Positions 1 through 12,565 are shown, counted from the stretch's first letter. The stretch: DNA of 64,000 nt from Lithospermum erythrorhizon (GCA_019722365.1 JADFUC010001527.1:530001-594000), one strand, 5' to 3'. Numbers and translations are program-made. Notes: a model not told the origin generated them from the sequence alone.

Positions 1-60
1 GGTGAAGGAATACAGCGATTGGCTGACTATGCTTCCTTGAGATGCTACTGTGTTGAAGGA
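1..60 (+). pseudogene. Inverted, degenerate piece of EYA exon 3
   Basis: Read on the plus strand, with small frame slips, this stretch gives EYSDWL followed by A-F-L-E and CYCVEG. This matches the part of plant EYA proteins that follows the exon 2 sequence, where Arabidopsis has a DEYTDRWL...AFLEQCSCVE-like segment. Two bases are missing between AFLE and CYCVE, so the frame is broken. It lies 17 bases from the end of EYA exon 2, which is on the minus strand. It therefore points the wrong way for a normal gene. The match is short and from memory of the family, so it is probable rather than certain. Confidence 0.4.
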
Positions 61-77
61 GCTCCAATAAAACCTAC

Positions 78-558
78 CTTTCGGTACTTATGAGCTATGA
101 TGCGGAACCGATATGCTAATTTTCTTTTGTTAGCATCATCCACGGGAGGTCCCAAACCATCACCACTGAAATCATAACCAGAGAGATCTCGGCCATCATC
201 ATAATGACTTAGGACATCAAGATATGGCTGGTTGCAGTTCTCTATCTGCATGAATACAGTAAGTTATTAGGGTAAAAAAGATAGAATATTACTTGCAGTA
301 ATAGAGAGCATATTGTTATAAGCTAACATACTGCATAATAAACAACTTGATAATATAAATTTAACTTACTTGTTCGTAGAAGAAATGATCGTCGCTGATC
401 TGAAGAATTTGATTCTCCCACATCTTACCAATCTCAACCCCGTCCTTTACATTCTTCACACCCTCAAAAGGTTCCGCATATGTTCCATTTATTAACGATT
501 TGAGCAATATAAGAGTCTCGTCCATGTCCCATATATACACATTCAGCTTTTCCGCCAT
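78..558 (-). CDS. EYA: EYES ABSENT (EYA) homologue, N-terminal exons 1-2, probably a broken copy
   Basis: Plant EYA is a haloacid-dehalogenase-fold protein tyrosine phosphatase that uses an aspartate nucleophile. Exon 1 (370-558) begins MAEKLNVYIWDMDETLIL. D11 and D13 form the DxDxT motif, followed by the family's NGTYAE segment and MWE. It ends FFYEQ at a GTAAGT donor. Exon 2 (78-245) follows a TGCAG acceptor in phase 0 with IENCNQPYLD, YDDGRDLS and KRKLAYRFRIIAHKYRK, and stops at a GTAGGT donor. Only about 119 of roughly 300 residues are present. The rest would lie left of the window, but the next exon-like piece (1-60) is on the opposite strand. This suggests a truncated or rearranged copy. 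The Met at 558 is the only plausible start seen. Family identity is secure; function of this copy is doubtful. Confidence 0.75.
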
Positions 559-927
559 TATATTTGTTCAAGTGAATACTTTTTTAAGCCTTAAATAAAA
601 CACACTGACCCTGAAAAATTACAAGCCAACGATCATTCATCACTCTCTGTTCATTAAACGAGTGATTAAATGTAGTCCAACATATTCCATCTAATAAAAC
701 AATTAAGTTAACGGTGAAGCCATATAATAACAAGTTTTCGTGTGCACCGATACATACAAGTAGCAATGATCCACAGAACATAATATCAGTGTCATTCGTA
801 TATCTATGAACAAAGAACGTGCGTGATCTCCTCCTCCCGATAACTCATATAAAACACAAAACCAATAGTGCATCACAAATAACTATCAAATTACTCGCTT
901 CACTCTATAATTATAAATTAAAAAATA

Positions 928-1175
928 CTCCCTGCGTTCCTAAAAGATTGTCTAGTTTTGAATTTTTGACTTTTTCATAATGAAACTTTGACGGTAGATT
1001 TTTTTTCTCACAGGCAATATTCAATAAAAATATAGCATCTTTGGGGAACAGCTAGCAAATATATTTTTACTTGAGTATATTTTCATAAAGTCATTATACA
1101 ACACAAACAAAAATATCTACGCCAACACTCAAAGCCCGGGACTATGAAAAATCCCAAAAAGTCAAAACCAGGGAG
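928..1175. mobile_element. Stowaway-like MITE
   Basis: A non-coding element of about 248 bp. It is bounded by CTCCCTGCGTTCC on the left and the inverse TTTTGACTTTTTG...CAGGGAG type end on the right (GTCAAAACCAGGGAG). A TA dinucleotide lies on each side (926-927 and 1176-1177), as expected for Tc1/mariner-derived Stowaway MITEs. The termini match for about 7 bases and then diverge. It contains no open frame of note. Confidence 0.6.
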
Positions 1176-1177
1176 TA

Positions 1178-3861
1178 ATCAATAAATTGCAAACTCTCCT
1201 CTAATTCCTACAAAAATCTCAATATAAAAACAGAGCAACATAACAGCACCCCGAACCCGAACTCAAACTCGATAACCATGTAATTCAAGCATCGAGAAAA
1301 CATCTTAAAACCTAGTTAAAAATCAAATTTCAAAACATAAACTAAAAAAGAATTATTGAGAGATATTATGAAGAACTAATTATCTTTTTAATTTAATGAT
1401 CTTGATTAATAACATCATAAAAAATGAGGTACAAATGACAACATATTGAAATAATTAAGCTACATGAAGTATGATATATAAGCTTGAAATTGAAGAAATA
1501 ATATGTATTGAAAAGTAAAAGTATGAGACATTTAATTACCTACGGACGGAAATGAACAAGGGGGGAGGGGCATGTTACCATGTAGAGCCGTTTAATTGAA
1601 ACAAAATATTTACTCATTACATCATAACAAAATTATAAAATATTGTCACGTTATTTTTCTACAAATTTAAGTCGAACAAATTTTGAGAATAGACTTTTAA
1701 AATATGGTGTAAAGCTAGGACAAAATTTTCACATCATCACGCCATTCTGACAAATATATTTCAAGATAACTCTAAAAAAAATCCACCACTTTCACACTGA
1801 TCAACGTATAAACAATTAAGATAACTATCAAAATACGTAACTACCAATACACCTTATGCCAAATGAATAACTACCAATGCTCTTTATACAAAGTATTAGT
1901 TACAAGAATCAATGAAATCAATTACGATTTAAGCCAGAAAAATCAAATATAAATTTTTTTTATCGCTACTTCACTCGAGCATCGCGATCAAATATTGGGC
2001 TTTGGTAAGATACGGCATCATTTAAGTATGGATACACTAAATTCAGACAGAATTTATAACTCATCGCCGATCTCGCTAATAACATGATGGCCACGGAGGT
2101 AAACACGATGAGCGATGAGGTATGAAAGCCGAAAGCAACCATCACATATCGAGCACTTCAAGGCCATTTACTGCTTTTAAATTTTAAAATGTATTCCATT
2201 CATAAACCGAATATATTATATTAGCAATTTTTTTTTAAAAAAAAGCTTATTATAAATCACTACCGAACGACACCAATAAATAAGAGTAATGTAAAATAAC
2301 ACCCGTCAAACACATAAAAATACTCGCATGTTCATGTAAATTTTGATAATGTTTTATTTATAATTGAATTATAAAAATATTTATGGATAATTCGTTGGCT
2401 CCTATACTATGCGATCTTTTTAATGGTCCCTATATTATGCATTATTTTCAAGTATTTTTAAACTTTTTATCTATTCTCTGGATTGGCCCTCATTTTATTT
2501 TTAATGTAAAGAATTTTGCCCCTATACTATTCTTAAGCTTCATACAAAAACGATCATTTTGGCTTCTTAACACTAAACTAAATATAAAAGTGGATACATT
2601 TTACATAACGTAAAATATAACTCCACTTTTCTCTTTCTTTAACACCCCTACCCCCCCACCCCCCTAAACTGACAAACCCTACAATTTCTTATTTAACACA
2701 ACCCATCCTTCCCTCTTACCCCACCTCCCACAAATCTCGAAACCGCCAAAGAGCTTTAACTTCCGTTGGTACAGTGTAGTCACTTCTTAATTGTACTCCT
2801 GCATTTTGCACATTCATATAGTTAATTTCAAGAACCCACACAATTAATTCCATTAAGAGAAATGGACAAATTTCACCAGAAATTTCTCACCTCATATAAA
2901 CTGACTGGCAGCCTTTGACACCAACAGTGCAACTCTCAGCTTCTCATATAACAAAAAAGGCCATTGCCAAAATAAGGCCACATTTAATAACAATTAATTT
3001 GATATTTAAGTTATTACTTGACTATCCAGTATGAAATATCATTTGCACAAGCCTCAACAGCTTCAACACATAACAAAGAATAACAAGGGTCATAAAATGA
3101 AGTCTTTGTCATATGGATTTCTTTTTCTCTTTCCCCCACAAGATTCAAAACCCAGAATTATCAATATAATCAGGCAAAGGTCTATATAACCAATTGGGAG
3201 TATAAAAAATCAGCTAACAAATTAAATGGTTCGTTTCAAATTTTAACACCCATCGCCTTCCCAAAATGAGTGTCCAGTTTAGATTTTTATGGTTGGAACT
3301 TCATATATTTGTATAAACAAGCAAAATATTTAGTGGAAAAACGTATGCTCAGCCAATATTTGCGACCAAAGCTTTTTATGTAAGGGGTAATAAATATGTG
3401 AGCAATAAGTAGTTAGTTAAAAGTCATTATATTTCAATTACGTAAAATGTCTCCCCATACTTTTAATTAAAGACATTTTGTACAAAACCCGATATTATGT
3501 GACCCATCACAGCAAAAAACGAGATAAGGATCATCCGAGAAAAATAAAAAGTTTATGACTAAGGATCAAAAGTTAACGATAAGATAAGTGACCAACTAAA
3601 AAGACATACATAGTATAAGGATCAAAAAACAAATTAGCCAATATTTATTGATATATACTTTGCACTGAAAGTATAGTGTTAACTATATGAAATTATTCGA
3701 ATTCACAAAAAATTCCTAAAGATATTTCCCTACATGATTATCATTACTTTTATTAGAAAACATGAGAACATCGAATGACCGCTGTTGTGAGCTCCAATGA
3801 ATAAGCCCGAGTCGATTTCTCATCAGAAGGCTTAAAAAAAAAAAATCACTATTAAAACATT
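1178..3861. other. Intergenic, no gene seen
   Basis: AT-rich sequence between the EYA fragment and the RING gene. Short open frames such as 2383-2613 have no start context, splice context or family match. A CA/C-rich low-complexity run lies near 2640-2670. Otherwise I see nothing supportable. Confidence 0.5.
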
Positions 3862-3960
3862 AATAATACAAGACTCAAAAGATCAAGAATTGAGAATACC
3901 TAAAAAAACAAATAATGCAAGACTCAAAAGATCAAGAGCCGAGAAGACCTAAAAAAAAGA
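3862..3960. repeat. Two-copy 49-bp tandem repeat
   Basis: The unit beginning AATAATACAAGACTCAAAAG at 3862 is repeated at 3911 (AATAATGCAAGACTCAAAAG). Both copies run on through GATCAAGA, a GAGAA.ACC core and an A-run. The period is 49 bases with a few substitutions. It is a local duplication with no known role. Confidence 0.8.
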
Positions 3961-4421
3961 ATCTTTATAAAGTGAGTCCAATACGATGGACTCCGAATGA
4001 TCCAACAATGTAGATCTTTACATTACTAAACAGTAAACAGCATAACATTATTCACTATCAATACAAATATTACTGTTCTCCTAAAAAAGCACATTTCATG
4101 CATACTTTCTTTTACTTATGCACAAATACAATAAGTCATGTCAATTTTTTTAGGAGTATTTAAAATCTCTATTTTTGGTCCAATGTTAGAATATTGGACT
4201 TTTTACAATAAAAGATAAGTGGGCTTTACTGGGCCCTTACTTCCTAACAACCTTAATAATGTTTCAGCAGTGTTGTAAGAATTTTCACACTTCTGCATTT
4301 CACGCCCATATTTATCATCATTATATTAGTATATGTAAGTCCCTTTTTATTTTATGCTATTATATTTAATTTATTATAATATATATATACTGTTTTATTT
4401 ATGTATTTGTATTTTTGGGTA

Positions 4422-4953
4422 AGTTACATTTGTATTTAATGATTTAAAGTAATTAAATTTAATTAATAGGGAACACTCATTCTGGGATATTTATTTTAGG
4501 GTTCTGATCATATGTGTTTGTTCTATAATTAGCTTAGCTTAGTTACATTTGTATGTAATAATTGAAGATAATCAAACTGGATTGATTTTGGCACTCAAAC
4601 AATAATGTCTCCGTGTATTAGTACACAAGGCTCAGCACAAAAGCGGGGTCGGGTGTATCTGGCCTTCACCTTGGCTACTTGTGATATGAGAGGGGTTTTT
4701 CAGTGTGAAGTCTGATAAGCTATCTGATACTTTCTGGCTAGATAAGAGCGTATGGTAATTTTGATATATTCAATTCATGGGGAGTAGGGAGATATAACAT
4801 AATATTTGCTTCGATAGGCATGGGAACTGATTGCGGCATTCATTTTGGGAAAATTATTTGAGGGTTCAGAGAATATGGGTATCTCATTCTGGGAAATTTA
4901 TTTTTTGGGTTCTGATCATATGTGTTTATATATTTAGCTTAGTTACATTTGTA
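4422..4953 (+). repeat. Duplicated segments in the upstream region of the RING gene
   Basis: Two imperfect direct copies of about 75 bp lie at 4476-4553 and 4883-4953, an offset of about 407 bases. Both carry CTCATTCTGGG, a T-rich stretch, GGGTTCTGATCATATGTGTTT and TTAGCTTAGTTACATTTGTA. The AGTTACATTTGTAT segment also occurs at 4422. A partial copy of the CATTNTGGGAAA part lies near 4840. The second copy ends about 30 bases before the start codon, so it may lie in the 5' leader or promoter. Confidence 0.7.
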
Positions 4954-4985
4954 GATTTTTAATTCCTATTTGGATCTGTTAGAAG

Positions 4986-7670
4986 ATGGGCTGTTCCGTT
5001 AGAGAAAAGCACATCCGAGCTAACCGGAGGAGTCGATCAGTAAAATCGGAGTCTGATCATCAGCACCCTTACCATCATCACCATTTGGTTCACCATGCTC
5101 ACCATCTCATGCATCCTTGCTGTAATGGCAAGAATAGTGATAGTAGCTGCAATATATCGATGGGGAAATCGATGATGGAACCTATGATGAGGTCCATGAG
5201 TTACCAAATGGGGTTTGGCGACTCGGGCTATTCGCAAAACCCTAATTCCAATAGTAGCATTTCATCATTCGATGATAGTGGGTGGGGTTACTGTACAGAG
5301 GAACAGTTGGAGGAGATTTTGTTGACGAATTTGGATTATTTATATAATGAAGCAATTTCCGAGTTGAAAGATCTTGGATATGAAGAGGAAGCTGCTTTGA
5401 AGGCCGTATTGAGAAATGGCCGTTGTTATGGTGGATTGGATGTATTAGCTAACATTTTGCAGAACTCCTTGCCATATTTGAATAATGACACTATCTCAGA
5501 TGAACCAGACCAAGTGTTTACAGATTTAAAACAGTTGGAGGAATATTCATTGGCGGGTATGGTTTGTTTGTTGCAGCAAGTTAAGCCACATTTGAGTAGA
5601 GGTGACGCCATGTGGTGTTTGCTAATGAGTGATCTGCATGTAGGTCGTGCAAGCACGATGGATATACCAGTTCTCCAACCTCCTAATGGGAGTGCATGTT
5701 GCAGTGAAAGTGGCAGCGGCACAGTAAGTTCTAATGTTGAGGGTGTTAATAATAGTCCAGTGGGTGTGGCCCCATCTTTATGTAAGTTTCATGGTGGATG
5801 GGGTTTTGGCAGTGCAGGAACCTCAGAGTTTCCTGCCAATGCATTATCTTCATTAGAGAAGGCTCCACAAATGGAGATTGAGTGCCCTAAGAGGTTTAAC
5901 CTTTCGCCTTCAATGAAAAAGTTACTGAAGAGAAATGTTGCTGCATTCGCAGCTGGGTATAGGGCGAATTCGAAGCAACTTCAAAATCAATCTGAATATT
6001 GTGCTGGTTCGTCATCTGGACACGGTTCATCAGGGATCAAAGGCGCATGTGTTGAAAATCATGCTGGTCAGGGTGAGGAACCTCAGAATCTAGAGAACCT
6101 AGATACAGTTAATACAATGTTAGGTAAATTTCGTGATCTGAATCTTGAGGAGAATGCTGAGCATAAATCACTTAACCAGAAAGATGAGATGATTCTGATT
6201 TTGATCCATCAGATTAAAGAACTGGAAAAGACTGTTCAGGATCGGAAGGATTGGGCCCACGAGAAGGCAATGCAGGCTGCTAGAAAGCTCAGTCACGACT
6301 TAACGGAGCTCAAGTTGTTGAGGATGGAAAAAGAGGAAACTCAACGTCTTAAAAGGGGGAAGCAGACCATTGAAGATTCAACCATGAAAAAGCTTTCAGA
6401 CATGGAAAATGCTCTAAGGAAGGCAAGTGCCAGGGTGGACCGTGCCAATGCTGCTGTTCGAAAACTGGAGACAGAAAATGCAGAAATGCGAGCAGAAATG
6501 GAGGCCTCTAAGCTGAGTGCATCAGAATCGGTTAAGACCTGTTTAGAAGTAGCTAAAAGAGAGAAGAAGTGTCTGAAGAGACTTCTTGCTTGGGAGAAAC
6601 AGAAAACCAAATTGCAGGAAGAAACTGGTAAAGAGAAACAGAAGATCTCAGACTTGCAGAAAGAGCTACTCGAGGTTGAGGAAGCACAGAATGAAGCCGA
6701 GGTATGCACCACTCTCATTACTTCATCAACTATGAGCATGTAACTTCTAGTCTTGTATCAGAGATGAAAATTCGCTGCTCGACTAAATTTTCTGTAACAT
6801 TTCTCTTTGATTTACCGATATTTTACTTCAGGTAGATACTGTACTTTCCAAATATCTACAACAAGGGTTTAGTGATGGTTAACACGTTGTGTGCATGTAT
6901 GTGGGTCTCATTTAAGGGCCTTGATTCATATCAGAACCTCAAACTAAGTATACTGTTGATTTTTTGTTGAATATAGTACTCTGAGAGTGTTTTTTAGTGT
7001 GCTGGTATCATTGATACCAAATCATCTTTTATTACTAAGACAGAACTTCAAACAATGTACTCCCTGAAATTCATTCTAATTGACATTTTTCGTGTCGAAG
7101 CTTTGACCATAAATTACTTTTTCCTCCATATTCTAATACATAGAAAATTGATATTAATGGGATTTTGATTTGATATGACAGGCAAAGTGGAGGTTGGAAC
7201 AGAAGGCAAAAGACCATGCTTTGGGACAAGTTGATAAGGAACGACGATTGAAGGAAGCAGCTGAGTCTGGTAGTAAGAGAAACTCTGAGGCTTTGCGCCT
7301 TAAAATAGAGTTAGACTCACAGCGCCATAAGGATGATCTTCAACGGCTTGAGCAAGAACTTTCACGTCTTCAAGCATCTGTACAATCCGCTAACACACAT
7401 CCTCAATCCATTAATACAATGAACTCCAGAAACATCATGACCCAACAAGAGTTTTATGAGCTGGAAGATTCACCTGAGAAGGAAACTAGCTGGGAGAGGG
7501 AATGCTTTCTATGCAAGAAAGATGAAGTTTCTATTGTGTTCCTTCCTTGTGCCCATCTAGTTCTTTGCGCCAACTGCAATGAGAATTACGGGAGGAAAGG
7601 AAAGGCGCTCTGCCCTTGCTGCGGGGTTCCAATTGATGAAAGAATTCGTGTTTTTGGTACGACTTCATAG
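4986..7670 (+). CDS. RING-type E3 ubiquitin ligase of the RF298/MIND1 group
   Basis: Two exons, 4986-6701 and 7182-7670, join in phase 0 at GAG|GTATGC and a GACAG acceptor. They give a protein of about 734 residues, similar to known members. The N-terminus is MGCSVREKHIRANRR, then a His-rich stretch. A conserved helical block follows (TEEQLEEIL, EAISELKDLGYEEEAALKAV, GGLDVLANIL, SLAGMVCLLQQVKPHLSRGDAMWCLL). Residues from about 400 to 650 form a long Glu/Lys-rich coiled coil that crosses the intron. The C-terminal C3HC4 RING uses C680, C683, C695, H697, C701, C704, C716 and C719. RINGs recruit E2 enzymes to transfer ubiquitin; the coiled coil probably mediates dimerisation or substrate contact. 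All metal ligands are present and no frame break is seen. The specific substrate is unknown, and I cannot choose between RF298, RF4 and MIND1. Confidence 0.92.
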
Positions 7671-7878
7671 TCCGAATCTCTGATCAATCCGCTGTTGCTC
7701 TTCCTCTGCATCGCAAACTAAAATTATTTCGGGATATCTAGACTTTCGTTTTTTGTTTTTTGAATTGCGGATCTGTTGTGTCAAATATTTTCTCGAACTT
7801 GCACGTCGGATCATTAACTGGTGGTGTACAAAAATAAGCATGCAGCAATGCCTGCTGAGACTCGTACTTTTGTTTGCA

Positions 7879-7884
7879 AATAAA
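7879..7884 (+). promoter_or_regulatory. Possible polyadenylation signal of the RING gene
   Basis: A canonical AATAAA lies about 210 bases after the stop codon, within TTTGCAAATAAAACACC. The position suits a plant near-upstream element, but plant signals are loose and this is only suggestive. Confidence 0.35.
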
Positions 7885-7889
7885 ACACC

Positions 7890-10800
7890 ATAATGGAGGT
7901 GTTATGTTTAGAAATTAGTATGTCTCTCCTTTTCCCCACTTAATTATTTACAATCATGGGTAATAATGTTACGATAAGTATTTTGAGTAATATTACTCTC
8001 AACCAATCCATATAATATTACTCATAATTACGATGTTTGAAGATCGGATTGTTGTAAGGAAATATTTAAAACAAATCATACTGTAGTCAGTACAAATTGT
8101 TCATAGGGGATTATATACCGTGCATAAACATTTTGAGTTATGCAAAATAACTTATGTTGATACCAAATCACTGTTTGCTTTAGTCAACTAATCACGGTAT
8201 TTGATTTGTCTAATTACTTCGAAATTGATTAATAATACTCCTCACATTTTTTTATACGACATCTATAAGTGTTTTGAAATAATTGTCGCTTGGAATTACA
8301 ATGTAATGTTTGATTAGTTTTACTTTAAGCACTCTTTAATGTGTCAAAGTGCAGTGAATATAAAAGTTTTACTTTATGTTTAGTGTCATTAATTGGGGAT
8401 ATATATGCAAAATGTACATATTTTTAATTGCTTCTTAATTAACCTGGAAAATGTGTGAAGTAAAAAAAATGGGAGGTAGTACAAAAGAAGAAGTAAAGTT
8501 TGGAATCGAAAGTGCAGAATGAGCTTATTCAATTGAGAAATGGCAACATTTTAATTGGTAATATTTTGTTGAATTATTTACAGAATGTTTAGTTGTTGAA
8601 GTAATGAATAGAATATAAATTCGTTAAAGTCAAAAGACAAGTATATATATGCTCAATTAGCCTATAATCTAAGACCTTTGGTTATTTATTTATATATTTT
8701 TATTTCATTGTTATTATTATTCATTTGTGTTTGTTTGAAAGATGTAAAGTGAATTATAGGTCGGTTGATTTCGATTATTGACAAACTTTTATAGTTAAAA
8801 AATGATGGAATCTATTCCTACAGACCAAAAGTGCATCATGTTGTAGTAGCATGGTATAGGAAGTAGACCAGGAAGAATTTGTGTTGAGGAAAATTGTGAC
8901 AGTTGAAAACTTTACATAAGAAATTGTTGACCTTAATTGTTGAGGGAAAAGATTAGGTTGATGAATTTGTGAGTCATTGACTGTATGATAATCCAATGTG
9001 GACCGTGCATTGTTTAATTCGTTCGAATTTACCTCAAGGCAAGTGGAGTCTTGATTAGGAGTTCTACCTGCGGAATTGGGGCATGTTAGTGTTATTGTTT
9101 TATTATGAGGTCTAAGCTAGCGACTAGAGTCCTTTTGGAAGCAAATCCAACTTATAAGCAAGTCTAATTACAGAAACAAAACTTCTCGCTTTGTATACTT
9201 GTTATATGAAAAGTGGAAATAGCTCATCCAAATACCTTCTATGGCTAGGAGGTCAAACTAGTTTCATTTGTAATTTTGTAAAGCGTTATTTAGTTTAAAA
9301 CCATAAATAGATTTTGTTCCGATGATAGCATATGGAAGTTATAAACAAGATTCCACTTTGAAAATATTACGTCTGATGCTATACATATAAACTGACTGGT
9401 AAAGCTTTAGGATTACCTTCATTGGTTGTTCAAGCCACTTTCATCTGATCATTTTCATTGGAACCTAGTGGAGATTGGAGAATAACTCTTTAGGAGCAGG
9501 CCAAAAAGAGGTTAAAAAGAGAAACCTGGTATTGAAGAAATCGTATATGGACTAATAATTGATTTGGTGACCACTAGCAGAATTTAGAATACGTGCAGGC
9601 TTATTCGATACCAATTGAAATTTAAGTCCTGATGTAATAGGTGGAGTGGTGGACGAAGAATATAAACTTTTTTTTATTGTATTTTCTACTTTCAGTAAAG
9701 TGAATAGTGACATTTGGGGTGGACTTCTTGATGTTTGAGTGCAGCTTCTATGAAGCATCTCCCTTGAGGAATGACATTGGTAAATTACCCCCTCCCCACA
9801 ATGAAAAGTTAACCCCTAAATAGAAGAACCTATGAACTTGATCGAATTATCCTTTGTTTGCGGGGTGGCTGAGAATGCCTTTTGAGGTTGGGGAAAGGGG
9901 AACACTTTACATTTCTGTACTTTCTTCGCTACATACATATTAACTTCTTCAATTTTCATCCATAGTCTTTTATCTCCATTAGGCCATTGTAAGTTTGTAA
10001 TGATGGATTAAGATAATGTCTTGTTTTCTTTCATCACCTTTTTGAGATATATATCTTTTATGGCCAGTTAGTATATGAGAATGGAATGGAATCGCATAGA
10101 AAGCCCGCTGTAAACTCAGTTACTTACCATCGTCCGTGCTTTCATTACACTCCACTTACCAAACGGGCTTTTAGCATCTTCATCTTGTGGCCTAATAACA
10201 GAACCATACAGAGAAATTTTTTATCCTTTCCTAGAATTACATTCTTCCTCTTTATATGTTTTATCTTCTGTGAATATGTGAAAAAATTATCACCTGATCT
10301 TTTATACTGCTGGGCTTTTATTGTTGTCAAAGCACTCAAAGCAGATGGAGAATTTTGGAATTTCTGGTTAGAATGCTATCACTTTCTAGTCAAATGAGTT
10401 TGGGAATCTATTATGAATGCTTTAACTTTTGGATTTTAGTTCATGTCAGTACTCAAAACTTCTTGACAGAATCTCAAGTTTTCAATTGTCCGTTTTTATG
10501 ATCGAGTCAAGGAAGTGGGGCCATCAAACTGCAGAAAAATTATATATTATTGTTATCTTCTTGGTGCTGTAGATTGGAATTGATACAAACACTTGGAACT
10601 ATATAGCAGTACAACAAGGAATGGCTTTTCCAAGAAAAGCTTATTTTATGTGAAAGACTGACTCAGTGACTCCTGGTGCAATCGGTAAAAGTGACTGACC
10701 ACCAGGATCAACTTACTTGTCTAACAGACATAAGCTGCAAAATGACCCATACATAACTACATATACCATCATAGGTAGGATAAACCAAATACTACTTCTG

Positions 10801-11078
10801 ACTCGATTCAAACGTTTTAAGAACAAGCTTTTCTGCTGCATTTCTATTCCAAGACAAGCGCTAAAATATGTCGTCTCATGGAACTACATCAGGTTATTAC
10901 TACTAGTGAAGCTTTCATATTTTTTACTGGTCCCTTTTCATCCCAATGTATTCCTGTTGGCACAAGCTGCTGAATTCACTTATAATTCCATATTTACTGC
11001 CCTGTCTGCAAATTTGAAATTGATACCTAGCCTCAGTCCCTGCATTTAAAAATTAATGTTGATTTCCTCTTGTTGGTT
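7890..11078. other. Intergenic, no gene seen
   Basis: AT-rich sequence between the 3' ends of the convergent RING (+) and NAC (-) genes. Frames of 60-110 codons exist, for example 8775-8996 (-), 9552-9758 (-), 10086-10397 (+) and 10717-11049 (+). They show no recognisable family, no splice-linked partners and no coding-like composition. Confidence 0.45.
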
Positions 11079-12565
11079 TCAGTAGTTTTCTGGATTTGTT
11101 ATTGAGTTGATCTGATTGTAACCTTCATGTGGCATTTCATCATTCCCAGAAAATCCCATGCAGTTACCATATAATAAGTAAGGTGACATGCAACCATATT
11201 GACTGAGATCATCAGAGAACTCGAATCCTCTGTAATTGGAGTTTGATGTAGAGATATCATACTGATTAAATGGTTGCAATGTAGGCAAGTCTATAAAATC
11301 AGACTGTTGATAGAAATCAGGTGCTGATTGTCCTAGAGAACATTCCTGCACCGAGACATTATAACTTAGTAATTAGAATATAGAGAAAAACAGCGTATTA
11401 ATTGTAATAAGGAAGTCTTTTCGAGGTATGTTTTACCTTGGAAGAATCAAGGATCATACTAGGTGAGACCCAAAGACTTGCAGGGTTAGTGCCCATGGAA
11501 GAGTGGTCACCAGGCATTGAATGATGGGGAGAAGTAATAGGAGTTGAATAATTACTCCCATTGCCCAAATAACTTGTTTGCATCTGTGTTTCTGCAGAAT
11601 CCATTGGTGAGTCCAAATCTTGATTGTAGCTGCTGCCAGCATGCTTAGACATTGCTCCAGTAGTATCTTCAGTTTTCTTCTCTAAATGCTCGTTCTTTTT
11701 TATGATGCGACACAGAGCAAAAGGCCCCTGCTGAAATTGTTATATATATATGCTTGTCAGAGTTCTGCATTTACTAATGAAAGGCAGCCCTGGAAAGCTC
11801 TAGCAGTGCATGGGTAGGGGGAAGTATGGATTGAAGATACCGATTACTCTAAAGATCACCTGAATGTTGGAAGTGAGTTGAGGAAGATCATCACCCATAC
11901 GGTACTCATGCATCACCCAATTCGTTCGATCCCCTAGAGGAGCTCTTCCTCGATAGAAGACTAGAGTCTTGCGGTAACCAGCTGTGGCCTCAGACCGACA
12001 AACTACCTTCCTGTCTTTTCCTGTGGCTTTCCAGTATCCAGATTTTGTGGCTCGATTGTTTCTAGAGCCATTTGGATATTTCTTGTCTCGCTGACAAAAG
12101 AAGTACCACTCCATATCCCGATTTGGAAGGAATGATTTATCTACAGCAATTTACAGCTAACTGTTATAAAGCTTCGCTCGTACGAGAAAAGGTGCGTGCA
12201 AATCTGTCATCTTAAAATTTTGATGTTGATATTGATTGGTCGTACAATTATAGATACACACCGCACATTGAGATTCTGTTATAGGAATAAAATATAAAGA
12301 AGGAAAGAATCATAGTAAAGCATCGTCTTTTCCATGACTTTTAGTATAAGTATGTTTCTTTTCTTGGTCTAAAAAGAATAAAGTTCTAAACCAGAAAAAT
12401 GAACATACCTGGCAACTCCCAAGGATCAAATTTGTACAAGTCTACAACTGGAATGACTTCCAGTTCGATTTCGAGTCCCTCTGTTTTCCTCTTGAGATAA
12501 TACCCAACTAGTTCTTCATCCGTTGGATGGAAACGGAATCCTGGAGGAAGAGATGTTCCACCCAT
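11079..12565 (-). CDS. NAC-domain transcription factor
   Basis: Four exons read on the minus strand: 12565-12409, 12140-11860, 11727 (or 11730)-11437 and 11345-11079. The product is about 331 residues. The start [19 protein letters not shown] is the standard beginning of NAC subdomain A. It is followed by [81 protein letters not shown] and FALCRIIKK, so all five subdomains are present. The C-terminal half is Ser/Asn/Asp-rich, like NAC activation regions, and has no membrane segment. The protein should bind CGT-core promoter elements as a dimer in the nucleus. Introns are about 268, 129-132 and 91 bases. The exon 3 acceptor is a CAGCAG tandem. Subgroup and targets cannot be set from sequence alone. 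Confidence 0.92.
11728..11733 (-). promoter_or_regulatory. NAGNAG tandem splice acceptor in the NAC gene
   Basis: On the minus strand the intron 2 end reads TTTCAGCAG|GGGCC. Either AG can be used, adding or omitting one Gln between NIQ and GPFALCR at the end of the DNA-binding domain. Both choices keep the frame. Confidence 0.6.

Noticed and set aside
584..781. 65-codon minus-strand frame upstream of the EYA exons
   Set aside because: Lies in the probable leader or promoter of EYA, matches no family and has no splice link to exon 1.
2383..2613. 76-codon plus-strand frame
   Set aside because: Phe/Leu/Ile-rich translation of T-rich DNA, no proper ATG start at its beginning context and no family match.
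10086..10397. 103-codon plus-strand frame, overlapped by a minus-strand frame
   Set aside because: Both strands are open by chance, with no domain, conserved motif or gene structure.
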